Shown here: positions 36,152-43,610 of the stretch, piece by piece
How positions within the stretch are numbered: the first letter of the stretch is position 1
How the letters are laid out: every line of letters begins with the position of its first letter
Program-made: the position numbers and the translations under genes
Notes under the pieces: generated by a model
The model's database searches: none
What the model was told of the DNA's origin: nothing
What the model saw: only the letters and a program-made list of their open reading frames with translations
Assembly: GCA_963716925.1 (NCBI GenBank)
Contig: CAVQUX010000033.1
Coordinates: 806,001 to 870,000, forward strand
Origin: DAISKN01 sp963716925
GTDB lineage: Bacteria > Acidobacteriota > Vicinamibacteria > Marinacidobacterales > SMYC01
Reading direction: 5' to 3'
DNA length: 64,000 nucleotides

Positions 36152-38275
36152 CTACAGTCCGGAAAGGCTTTCCTTGGAACGGGCGCGGTCGATGAGCGAA
36201 GGCGGCGGCGCGAATCGAAGCCCTCTCTTCGCTCTCCACGTCTCGAGATCGGAAGCGACGCGCTCGAGGCCGTATCGCTCCGCGTAGCGAAGGAGCCCGC
36301 CTCGGAACGGGGGGAATCCGATCCCGAGGACCATCGCCAGGTCGAGCTCACCCGGAGTCCGCACGATCGATTCGTCGAGGCAGCGCACCGCTTCGGCGAC
36401 CATGAGGGACAGCGCCCGCTCGGCCGCTTCCGCGGGGTCGAGAGGGCCGTGTTTGGCTCCTACCAGGGAAGCGACCTCGGAGTCGGCGACGGCGTGCCCG
36501 TCCCGGTATCGGTAGAAACCTATGCCCGTTTTCTTTCCCAGGCGACCCGCGGCCGCGAGGAGCGAGAGGATGCCCGACGGCTCCGCCCGGTCTCCGAAGG
36601 CTTTCGCGAGAACCATGCCCGCCTTCTGCGCGACGTCGATCCCGACTTCGTCGAGGAGCCGCAGAGGACCCATCGGCATTCCGAAGCGGAGGAACACCCG
36701 GTCCACCGCCTCGACGTCGCCGCACTCGAGCAGAAGGTAAGAGGCTTCGTTCAGATACGGTCCCAGGATCCGGTTCACGAGAAACCCCGGACCGTCGTTC
36801 ACGACGATCGGGGTCTTTCCCAGCGTCTTCGCGAGAGCGACCAGGGTCGCGATGGTGCGATCCGAGCTGGATCTCCCGCGAATCACCTCGACCAGCGGCA
36901 TGCGATCCACGGGGTTGAAGAAGTGGAACCCCGCCATTCGGTCCGGGTGCGCGAGCACGGACTGCATCTCGCTCACCGAAAGCGTCGAGGTGTTGGTGGC
37001 GATGAGACAGTCTCTCGAGATCCGGGGCTCGAGGTCGCGGAGAACGCTCTTCTTGATCTCCATGTCCTCCACGATGGCCTCGAGGACCAGGTCCGTGCGC
37101 GCGAATCCGCTCCAGTCGAGGGTGGGGGCGATGAGGGCCATCCTTGATTCGACCTCCCAGGCGCTCATGCGTCTCCTCTTCTTCCGCTCGTCGAAGATTC
37201 GTCGCGCCGCTTTCAGCCCCGCTCCCAGTGCTTCCGGGCTCACGTCCTTGAGCCTCACCGGGAGATCGCGCGAGGCGAGGAGCCTCGCAATGCCGCCGCC
37301 CATGGTGCCCGCTCCGAGAAGCGCGGTCGCTTCAATCGTTCCCGGCTCGGCCTCCGATTCGATCCCCCGGTCTTTCTTCGCCCGTTCGCTCAGAAAGAAG
37401 AGAGGGATCAGGTTCTTCGACACCTCCCCCGGAAGGAGCACCTTCACCCGCTCTCGTTCGAGGGCGAGCGAGCGGCTCTTCGAAGTCCTGCCGTTCTCGA
37501 CGACGTCGAGAATCGCGAAAGGCGCGGGGTAGTGGCCTCCGGTTCGGGCTCGGACTTTCTTTCGCGCCAGCGCGAAGAGAACGGCGCGACCCAGCGGATT
37601 TCCCTCGAGGAGCCGGTCGCGAAGAGAAGGCTTTCTTCTCGAGGGAGCTCGGGAAGCGGCGAGCTCCGAAAGAAGAGCCAGCGCCTGCTCCCGCAAACGT
37701 CCATGGGGAACGGCGCGGTCCAGGAGGCCGATCTTCTCCGCTTTCCGCGCGTCGATGCCCCGGCCGGTGAGCATCAGGTCGAGCGCGCTCTGGATCCCTA
37801 CGAGACGGGGGAGCCGCGTCGTCCCCCCCCAGGCGGGAAGGATTCCGAGGTTCACTTCCGGAAGGCCGATCTGGAACTTCGGGTGATCGGTGCCCACCCG
37901 GCCCTTGCAGGCGAGGGCGATCTCCGTCCCTCCCCCCAGGCAAACGCCCCCGATGGCGGCGATGACGGGAAACGGAAGCCCCTCGATTCGGTCCATGATG
38001 GCCTGGCCCGCCCGCACCGCCTCCTCCGCCTCCTCGGCGGTACTGACCTTTTGGATCTCCGAGACATCCGCGCCGGCCAGGAACATCCCATCCTTCGCGG
38101 AAGTGAAGATCGCGCCCCGGAGGTCCGAGCGGGATTCGAGCTCCGAGAGGACCTCGTGGAGCCGCGCCATGACCGCCCGGGATAGTTTGTTCACCTTTTC
38201 GCCGGGAAGGTCGAACGTGACCCAGGCGACGGAATCTTCCCAGGAAAGTCGTATCCCGGCGTCTTCCGCGCTCAT
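36152..38275 (-). CDS. fatty-acid oxidation multifunctional enzyme, alpha subunit (FadB/FadJ type)
   Basis: 707 residues with two enzymes: enoyl-CoA hydratase at the N-terminus (FTSAKDGMFLAGADVSEI oxyanion region and GGVCLGGGTEIALACKGR) and 3-hydroxyacyl-CoA dehydrogenase after ~310 (ATALLGAGTMGGGIARLLA NAD site, then TNTSTLSVSEM, GFHFFNPVDRMPLVEVI). The thiolase partner is not adjacent. It stands as a single gene with 106 bases before divergent tonB-like gene. FadB and FadJ are not separated here. Confidence 0.93.
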   Translation of the reverse strand: MSAEDAGIRLSWEDSVAWVTFDLPGEKVNKLSRAVMARLHEVLSELESRSDLRGAIFTSAKDGMFLAGADVSEIQKVSTAEEAEEAVRAGQAIMDRIEGLPFPVIAAIGGVCLGGGTEIALACKGRVGTDHPKFQIGLPEVNLGILPAWGGTTRLPRLVGIQSALDLMLTGRGIDARKAEKIGLLDRAVPHGRLREQALALLSELAASRAPSRRKPSLRDRLLEGNPLGRAVLFALARKKVRARTGGHYPAPFAILDVVENGRTSKSRSLALERERVKVLLPGEVSKNLIPLFFLSERAKKDRGIESEAEPGTIEATALLGAGTMGGGIARLLASRDLPVRLKDVSPEALGAGLKAARRIFDERKKRRRMSAWEVESRMALIAPTLDWSGFARTDLVLEAIVEDMEIKKSVLRDLEPRISRDCLIATNTSTLSVSEMQSVLAHPDRMAGFHFFNPVDRMPLVEVIRGRSSSDRTIATLVALAKTLGKTPIVVNDGPGFLVNRILGPYLNEASYLLLECGDVEAVDRVFLRFGMPMGPLRLLDEVGIDVAQKAGMVLAKAFGDRAEPSGILSLLAAAGRLGKKTGIGFYRYRDGHAVADSEVASLVGAKHGPLDPAEAAERALSLMVAEAVRCLDESIVRTPGELDLAMVLGIGFPPFRGGLLRYAERYGLERVASDLETWRAKRGLRFAPPPSLIDRARSKESLSGL

Positions 38276-38381
38276 CAGAGAGACCGGAGTCTATCCGCCG
38301 GCAATCGCTTCGTTCAAACGGAAAGTGTGACGGGCCTCTCTTGCAACCCTGTCGCCCCCGGAGGACAATTGGGGCGAGACC

Positions 38382-39308
38382 ATGGGAAACTTCCTGGGAG
38401 GGATCCGCGACCTCTTCCGTAACGACGACATCGTCAGCGCCGTTACGGGGGAAACGGTCGAACCGCCGTTTTTCGACCCCAAGCGGAAGCGGAACACCCA
38501 GATCTCGACGGCCATCGGCTACGTCACCCTGTTCGCGGCCCTGGTGTTCCTGTCGAGCATTCTCCCCGAACCGCCGGTGATCCCGCATGATTCGGATCTT
38601 CCCGACCTCATCTTCGTGATGACCGAGGGCCCCGGCGGCGGCGGCGGCGGCGGCGGCGAGCTTTCCGAGGATCCGGCCTCGGTCCAGAAGATCGAGGGCG
38701 AGGACAAGGCGAAGATCGCCGTCGAGCTCGAGGCTCCCAAGGACGAGCTGATCTTCGAGGATCCCGACAAGCCCCCCGAAGTGGAAGAAGAAGAGGAGGA
38801 GGTCCCCGAGGAAAAGGAAGTTCCCGAAGTCGTGGCGCCGGTCGTGGCCCAGGCTCCGGACGACACGACCGAGAAGGGGATCCTCGAGGGCCAGGAGCAG
38901 CTCACCGCGTCTGCGGGCTCCGGAGAGGGCGGCGGCGCCGGAACGGGCCGCGGAACCGGGGTCGGAGAAGGACAGGGCTCGGGCATCGGGGAGGGGACCG
39001 GCGGCGGGATCGGAGGCGGCGCCTATCGCATGGGGAGCGGCGTGACCGCGCCGATCATCCTGCGCCAGGTCCGGCCGGGATTCACCGAGGAAGCGCTCGC
39101 CCGCAAAATCCAGGGCGAAGTGATCGTCGAAGTCCTGATCCTGAAGGACGGCTCGGTGCGGCCGGTGCGCGTCATTCGCGGGCTATCGGCCGATCTCAAC
39201 GAGAAAGCTCTCCAGGCCGCTTCGCAGTGGAAGTTCATCCCCGCCAAGTTCAGGGGGAAGGCCGTCGACCTCATCGCCGAGATCGCGATCGATTTCAATA
39301 TTCTTTGA
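38382..39308 (+). CDS. TonB-family energy transducer
   Basis: 308 residues: cytoplasmic start, one membrane helix (about 44-62), a Gly run, a Glu/Pro-rich periplasmic stretch (EEEEEVPEEKEVPEVV), a long Gly-rich section, and a C-terminal TonB domain (VRPGFTEEALARKIQGEVIV, SVRPVRVIRGL, AASQWKFIPAKFRG). Moves inner-membrane energy to outer-membrane receptors; ExbB/ExbD are not in the window. The N-terminal ~40 residues before the helix are longer than in E. coli TonB, as in many Acidobacteria-like proteins. Confidence 0.88.
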   Translation: MGNFLGGIRDLFRNDDIVSAVTGETVEPPFFDPKRKRNTQISTAIGYVTLFAALVFLSSILPEPPVIPHDSDLPDLIFVMTEGPGGGGGGGGELSEDPASVQKIEGEDKAKIAVELEAPKDELIFEDPDKPPEVEEEEEEVPEEKEVPEVVAPVVAQAPDDTTEKGILEGQEQLTASAGSGEGGGAGTGRGTGVGEGQGSGIGEGTGGGIGGGAYRMGSGVTAPIILRQVRPGFTEEALARKIQGEVIVEVLILKDGSVRPVRVIRGLSADLNEKALQAASQWKFIPAKFRGKAVDLIAEIAIDFNIL

Positions 39309-39310
39309 TA

Positions 39311-39362
39311 CTCGCCTCGCTCTTCGCTCGGCTCGTTCCCCGCGCTCCTCGCGCGGGGAGGA
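39311..39362 (-). repeat. intergenic hairpin repeat, copy 2 (inverted)
   Basis: Reverse-strand copy of the element at 23144-23243: hairpin CCCCGCGC-GAGGA-GCGCGGGG plus CGAGCCGAGCG joined directly to GAAGAGCGAGGCGAG, so it lacks the ~45-base insert of copy 1. One base differs (A for G after the hairpin). It lies immediately after the tonB-like stop, between convergent genes. Confidence 0.75.
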
Positions 39363-39417
39363 TGGGGCCCTCCGGGCCCTGCTGCTCGATGGCTTCGCTC
39401 CCGCGCTTCCGCTTTTG

Positions 39418-41247
39418 CTAGGCGAGCGCCTCGTCCACCTTCTCCGCCGCGTCCACTTCGTGCCGGATGTCCTGAAGCCTCGAGCTGAGCTCGGGGATGC
39501 TTCCGCTCGAGGCTTCCGCACGGGAGAGATCGAGCCTCAACTGCTTCACCTGGTGCTCGGCGACGTCCTGGCGCACCCGAAGCTGCTCGAGGACCGCGAG
39601 CGCTTTGTCGATCGCCTGGCGGCGCTGACGAACGACTTCGAGCTGCTTCTCGTAGAGGCTTCGGTCGCGTGCCCCGGCTGCGCCTGAGAGCCGAATCGCA
39701 GCCTCCCGTTCGATCTTCTCGAGACGCTCTCGTTCGGAGACTCCCGTCTGTTCTTCCAGGTCCCGCCGCTTCGAAGCCAGGTCGCGCATCCTCTCCACGA
39801 TCCCGTCGATCTCCTTCAAGAGATCCGCGGTGCCCTCGCCGCCCCGCCTTTCGAGGAGCTCGCGCACGCGCCCCACCTCGTCCCGGAAGCCGTCCGACAA
39901 GAGAGAGTCGGGCGCGCGCGGCTTCGCCCCTTCGCCGAGCGGCTTCCGCGATCGCAGCAGAGAGAAGGCGGCGGGAATGGCACCGAGCGCCTGAACCACG
40001 AGACCGATGGCCCAGAATCCCATCCAGAACGGAACCTCGCCGGTCTTGAAGTAAAAAACCGATCCGAAGGTGAGATAGATTGCGAGATGCTGGGCGAATT
40101 GAGCGACCTTTCTCCTGGCGAGCCAGGAAGCCGGATCGCGCCTCTCCGGGACCTCCTCCCGGAAGATTCGGGTCTCCTGCAGAGGAACCCAGACTTCGTC
40201 GCCCTCGCGCCTCACCATCTCGAGCCCCGAGTAGCGATTCTGCCGGAGCCTCCTCCGGAGCCTGGATTCGGAGAGAGTGCGAACCCGACCCTCCGAGTCG
40301 AGCTGATAGACGTCGTCGGCGAAAACACGTCTCAGCTCCACCCGGACGTCCCTCACCGCGCGGCGCACGGGAATGTCGGTGGGCACCGGAGGCACCGCTC
40401 CTGGAGACAGGGTCTTCAGCTCGCGCGCGAGCTCGCGGGTGTCCGGGTAGCGTCCCGCGGGATCCTTCGAGAGGCATCGATTCACGATGCGGTCGAGCCC
40501 GCGCGGAACACCGGGGTTGAGCGAAGCGATCGGAAGGGGCGTGTTCTCGATGATCGAGGCCAGGGTCTGCGCCGCGGACTCGCGCTGGAACGCTAGCCTT
40601 CCCGTCGCCATCTCGTAGAGGATGAGACCGAGCGCGAACTGATCGGAGCGCCAGTCGGCGGACTTTCCCGAAGCCTGCTCGGGCGACATGTACTCCACCG
40701 TTCCGATGAGCATCCCCTGCCGCGTGCGGGCGAGCGTCGCCCTCTCGGAATCGACGGCCCAGGCGGGCGTCGCGATCCTCGCGAGGCCGAAGTCCAGGAT
40801 CTTGACGAGACCCTCCTCGCTCACCATGACGTTCTCCGGCTTCAAGTCCCGGTGCACGATGCCGGCGGCGTGCGCCTTCGCGAGGCCGTCCGCGAGCTGG
40901 CGGGCGAGATCGAGGAGGCGCTCCGAGGGCAGCGGGCCTCCGTCCAGAACCCGCCTCAGCGTGGCGCCTTCGGCGAGCTCCATCACGATGTAGCGCCTGC
41001 CCTCGCTCTCGCCGACGTCGTAAATATGGACGATGTTGGGGTGGGAGAGTGCCGAAGCGGCGCGGGCCTCCTGCTCGAAGCGGCTTATCCGCTCGGCGTC
41101 GGACGCGAGCTCGGGAGCGAGCACTTTGATCGCGACCTCGCGGCCGAGCTTGAGATCGCGCGCGCGGAAGACCTCCCCCATGCCTCCGCGGCCGAGTGAG
41201 GAGACGATCTCGTAGGACCCGAGCCGCGTCCCGGGGACGAGCGACAT
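39418..41247 (-). CDS. Ser/Thr protein kinase with two membrane segments and coiled-coil tail
   Basis: 609 residues. Kinase domain at ~12-265 (LGRGGMGEVFRA, VAIKV, HRDLKPENV, DFG, YMSPEQ). A middle region with RRVFADDVYQLDSEGRVRTLSE is followed by two hydrophobic segments (about 395-412 and 420-442) and a charged coiled coil from ~475 to the end. Length and layout match a kinase type common in Acidobacteria. Function and partners unknown. Ends next to the dispersed repeat. Confidence 0.87.
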   Translation of the reverse strand: MSLVPGTRLGSYEIVSSLGRGGMGEVFRARDLKLGREVAIKVLAPELASDAERISRFEQEARAASALSHPNIVHIYDVGESEGRRYIVMELAEGATLRRVLDGGPLPSERLLDLARQLADGLAKAHAAGIVHRDLKPENVMVSEEGLVKILDFGLARIATPAWAVDSERATLARTRQGMLIGTVEYMSPEQASGKSADWRSDQFALGLILYEMATGRLAFQRESAAQTLASIIENTPLPIASLNPGVPRGLDRIVNRCLSKDPAGRYPDTRELARELKTLSPGAVPPVPTDIPVRRAVRDVRVELRRVFADDVYQLDSEGRVRTLSESRLRRRLRQNRYSGLEMVRREGDEVWVPLQETRIFREEVPERRDPASWLARRKVAQFAQHLAIYLTFGSVFYFKTGEVPFWMGFWAIGLVVQALGAIPAAFSLLRSRKPLGEGAKPRAPDSLLSDGFRDEVGRVRELLERRGGEGTADLLKEIDGIVERMRDLASKRRDLEEQTGVSERERLEKIEREAAIRLSGAAGARDRSLYEKQLEVVRQRRQAIDKALAVLEQLRVRQDVAEHQVKQLRLDLSRAEASSGSIPELSSRLQDIRHEVDAAEKVDEALA

Positions 41248-41262
41248 GGGCGGAGTGTAGCG

Positions 41263-41778
41263 CTACTTGTTTTCGTTCTGGTAGCGCCCGGCGTAGGTCT
41301 TCTCGGCGGGCGAGTCGAGCTCGAAGAACACGACCTGCAGCACCCGGGCGTCCTTCTTCAGCCGGATCCCCGCGGGGTTCGACACCACGAGGAGAGACCC
41401 GCTCCGCCCCGAGTAGCCGGAATCCCAGAGCGCGCTGACGATCTGCGCCCCCGACCGCAGAAGGGTCGAGCGGGTGCGCGCGAACGCGAATACGTCGGGG
41501 GGGATGTTCACGACCTCGTTGTAGACGATCCAGTAGGGACGGGGAGCCAGGTGCCACCAGCCCGAGGCGTCGGGCGGGACGGTCTCGGTCGAGGCCGTGC
41601 GCCTTTCGGAGTTGTCGAAGTCCACGGCCCCGGGCTCGTCTCCGAACCCGGAGAGCTCGCGCAGGGTGAAGTCCACCCCGTTCATCTGGATCTGGGTCAC
41701 GGGGTCGATGAGCCCTTCGATCAACGGGGGCGTCCGGGACAGCCGGTCGCGAAGCGCCTGCCCCTCGAGAAGCCTCAC
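41263..41778 (-). CDS. Dcd-like dUTP diphosphatase (dCTP deaminase/dUTPase superfamily)
   Basis: 171 residues from GTG 41778, which overlaps the stop of the frame-repaired dcd gene (GTGA). PPLIEGLIDPVTQIQMNGVDFTL, then FARTRSTLLRSG and DSGYSGRSGSLLVV are the trimeric dUTPase-like motifs as found in archaeal-type Dcd/DUT proteins. It probably removes the dUTP made by Dcd. As sequenced it appears fused to Dcd in one long frame, but only through a frame break in Dcd. Confidence 0.78.
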   Translation of the reverse strand: MRLLEGQALRDRLSRTPPLIEGLIDPVTQIQMNGVDFTLRELSGFGDEPGAVDFDNSERRTASTETVPPDASGWWHLAPRPYWIVYNEVVNIPPDVFAFARTRSTLLRSGAQIVSALWDSGYSGRSGSLLVVSNPAGIRLKKDARVLQVVFFELDSPAEKTYAGRYQNENK

Positions 41779-42348
41779 GAACGGCTCCGGTCGAGCTTCG
41801 GAAGGGTGATGTGCTCCTGCCCCTGGTACTTCCCCTTCTTGTCCTTGTAGGAGCGTTCGCACTCTTCGTCGCTTTCGAAGAACAGCACCTGGGCGATACC
41901 CTCGTTGGCGTAGATGCGGCAGGGAAGGGGCGTAGTGTTCGAGATCTCGAGAGTGGCGTTGCCCTCCCACTCGGCGTCGAACCCGGTGACGTTGATGATG
42001 ATGCCGCAGCGCGCGTAGGTCGACTTCCCGATGCAGAGCGGCGTACACGTTTCGCGGGATGCGGAAGTTCTCGACGGTGTTCGAGAGCGCGAAGGAATTC
42101 GGCGGGATCATGCAGACTTCGCCTTTGTAGTCGACGAAGCTCCGGGGGTCGAAGTTCTTGGGGTCGACGATGGTGGTATTTACGTTGGTGAAGATCTTGA
42201 ACTCGTCGGAGACGCGGATGTCGTACCCGTACGAGGAGAGGCCGTAGGAGATGACGTTCTCGCGGACCTGGGTCTCGACGAAGGGGTCGATCATCCCGTG
42301 CTCGAGCGCCATCTTCTTGATCCAGCGGTCGGACTTGATGGACGGCAC
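41775..42348 (-). CDS. dcd: dCTP deaminase, interrupted by a one-base insertion
   Basis: Converts dCTP to dUTP. The N-terminal half (MPSIKSDRWIKKMALEHGMI to IPPNSFALSNTVENFRIPRNVYA) is in one frame and the C-terminal half, with the catalytic region LCIGKSTYARCGIIINVT, AEWEGNATLEISNTTPLP and YANEGIAQVLFFESDE, is in another. Removing one base near 42039 joins RNVYA to LCIGKST exactly as in intact Dcd. The restored protein ends at 41775 overlapping the dUTPase start. Either a sequence error or a true mutation. Confidence 0.88.
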
Positions 42349-42362
42349 GTTCGGCTCGCCCC

Positions 42363-42779
42363 TCAGATGAGCTGGAGCTTGGTGAAGAAGTAGGGGATCT
42401 CGATCGCCGCCGACTCGGGAGAGTCCGATCCGTGGATGACGTTGGCCTCGACCGAGGTCGCGAAGTCCTTCCGGAGAGTCCCCTTCTCCGCCTTCGCCGG
42501 ATCCGTCGCCCCCATGAGCTTGCGCAGGTCCTCGATGGCGTTCTCTTTTTCGAGCACCATGACGACGGAGGGTCCGGAGCTCATGAAATTCGTGAGGCTG
42601 TCGAAGAACGGCCTCGACTTGTGAATGGCGTAGAAACCCTCCGCCTGGCGCTTGCTCAGCTGGATCATTCGCAGCGCCACGATGCGGAAGCCGGCGTCTT
42701 CGATCCGCGCGAGCACCGAGCCTATGACGTTCTGGCGAACGCCGTCGGGCTTGATGATCGAGAGCGTCGTTTGAATCAC
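42363..42779 (-). CDS. ndk: nucleoside diphosphate kinase
   Basis: 138 residues, standard size. LSIIKPDGVRQNVIG, the P-loop-free active site, and the catalytic histidine in NVIHGSDSPESA. GTG start at 42779 overlaps the sucD stop (GTGA). sucC-sucD-ndk is a common order, so sucC would be expected beyond the junction. Confidence 0.95.
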   Translation of the reverse strand: MIQTTLSIIKPDGVRQNVIGSVLARIEDAGFRIVALRMIQLSKRQAEGFYAIHKSRPFFDSLTNFMSSGPSVVMVLEKENAIEDLRKLMGATDPAKAEKGTLRKDFATSVEANVIHGSDSPESAAIEIPYFFTKLQLI

Positions 42780-42952
42780 TTCTTCTCCCCCAGAATTGCG
42801 GCCATGGTCGATCCCATTTCCGCCGGGCTCACCACCACCGTGGCGCCCGCGGCCTCGAGTGCTTTCATCTTGTCCTTCGCCGTGCCCTTGCCGCCCATGA
42901 TGATAGCGCCCGCGTGGCCCATCCTGCGGCCCGGAGGCGCGGTTTGTCCGGC
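42776..42952 (-). pseudogene. sucD: succinyl-CoA ligase alpha subunit, last ~59 codons only
   Basis: The C-terminal end AGQTAPPGRRMGHAGAIIMG to SPAEMGSTMAAILGEKK is plain SucD sequence, with its stop coupled to ndk. Upstream of the AGQTAPP codons (about 42,952) the match ends: SucD should read F/Y-I-A-G there, but the frame continues as RACGR and a start only a few codons away. So about 230 residues are missing. Either the chromosome is broken here by an insertion or the contig is wrongly joined. Confidence 0.9.
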
Positions 42953-42996
42953 ACGGCCGCATGCCCTGGAGCCCATGCATCATGATGGTCGACCCT

Positions 42997-43040
42997 CGCG
43001 CTTGCTGGGCAACACCGATCATATCATCAATAGCTGATAT
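42997..43040 (+). promoter_or_regulatory. ArsR-type operator, distal copy
   Basis: GCGCTTGC, then TATCA-N8-TGATA (43022-43039), an inverted repeat of the kind bound by ArsR/SmtB repressors. The same sequence, with small changes, precedes arsR at 43187-43235. The two lie about 194 bases apart. Confidence 0.65.
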
Positions 43041-43048
43041 ATTGTCCT

Positions 43049-43072
43049 CAGGACTCGTCGCGACAAGTCCTG
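43049..43072. repeat. 24-bp near-perfect palindrome
   Basis: CAGGACTCGTCG followed by CGACAAGTCCTG; the arms match at 11 of 12 positions with no loop. It lies 9 bases after the distal operator. Could be a regulator site, a terminator or a recombination site; no T-run follows. Confidence 0.5.
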
Positions 43073-43186
43073 GCAGCAGTCTCCTTGCTGAGCTGGGCCG
43101 GCGTGCTCCTCGTCGCAGTCGATCGCCGTGTTGTGGCTCGCGACCTGGCTGCCGCTTGCGGACGATTGGAGACGAGCGTGCCCCTC

Positions 43187-43235
43187 CAGCGCTTGCGAGA
43201 CACCGGCGCCCATCGTATCATTGGTAGCTGATATG
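43187..43235 (+). promoter_or_regulatory. ArsR-type operator over the arsR start
   Basis: AGCGCTTGCGAGACACCG then TATCA-TTGGTAGC-TGATA (43216-43233); the last base is the A of the arsR ATG. Bound repressor would cover the start codon, giving autoregulation. The near absence of a leader suggests a leaderless mRNA. Confidence 0.65.
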
Positions 43236-43610
43236 TCAGCCAGCGGAGGCGGACGACTGCTCGACGTGACGGCCAAGCTGTTTCGAGGGCTCGGTGACAC
43301 GTCACGCCTCAGGACGCTGGCCGCGCTGCGTGACGGGCCGCTGAGCGTGGGCGACGTCGTGGCACGGACGGGGCTCAGCCAGCCCAACGCCTCGATGCAC
43401 CTCAAGTGTCTCGGAGAATGCGGGCTGGTGACGTGGACGCGCGACGGGCGGTTCGTGCACTACGAGATTGCCGACAAGCGGGTCATCACGCTGCTGGACC
43501 AGGGCGAGGAGCTCCTCCTCCACATCGGGCCGCTGATCGCGGCCTGCCCGCGATACCGCCAGCCGGGCCGTGCACACCGGCGCCGAGCACGAGCGCGGAC
43601 GCGTCCGTGA
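43233..43610 (+). CDS. ArsR/SmtB-family metal-responsive repressor
   Basis: 125 residues with a winged helix-turn-helix: AKLFRGLGDTSRLRTLAAL, then VVARTGLSQPNASMHLKCL (recognition helix) and GLVTWTRDGRFVHYEIAD (wing). Cysteines in LKCLGECG and a later AACPRYR could bind metal; this layout resembles CmtR/CadC-like Cd/Pb sensors. Stop overlaps the ATPase start (GTGA), so sensor and pump are one operon. The ATG lies inside its own operator-like repeat. Confidence 0.87.
   Translation: MSASGGGRLLDVTAKLFRGLGDTSRLRTLAALRDGPLSVGDVVARTGLSQPNASMHLKCLGECGLVTWTRDGRFVHYEIADKRVITLLDQGEELLLHIGPLIAACPRYRQPGRAHRRRARARTRP

Noticed and set aside
41263..42348. 361-residue Dcd-dUTPase fusion
   Set aside because: The middle ~95 residues are out-of-frame Dcd; the true arrangement is two overlapping genes with a one-base error.
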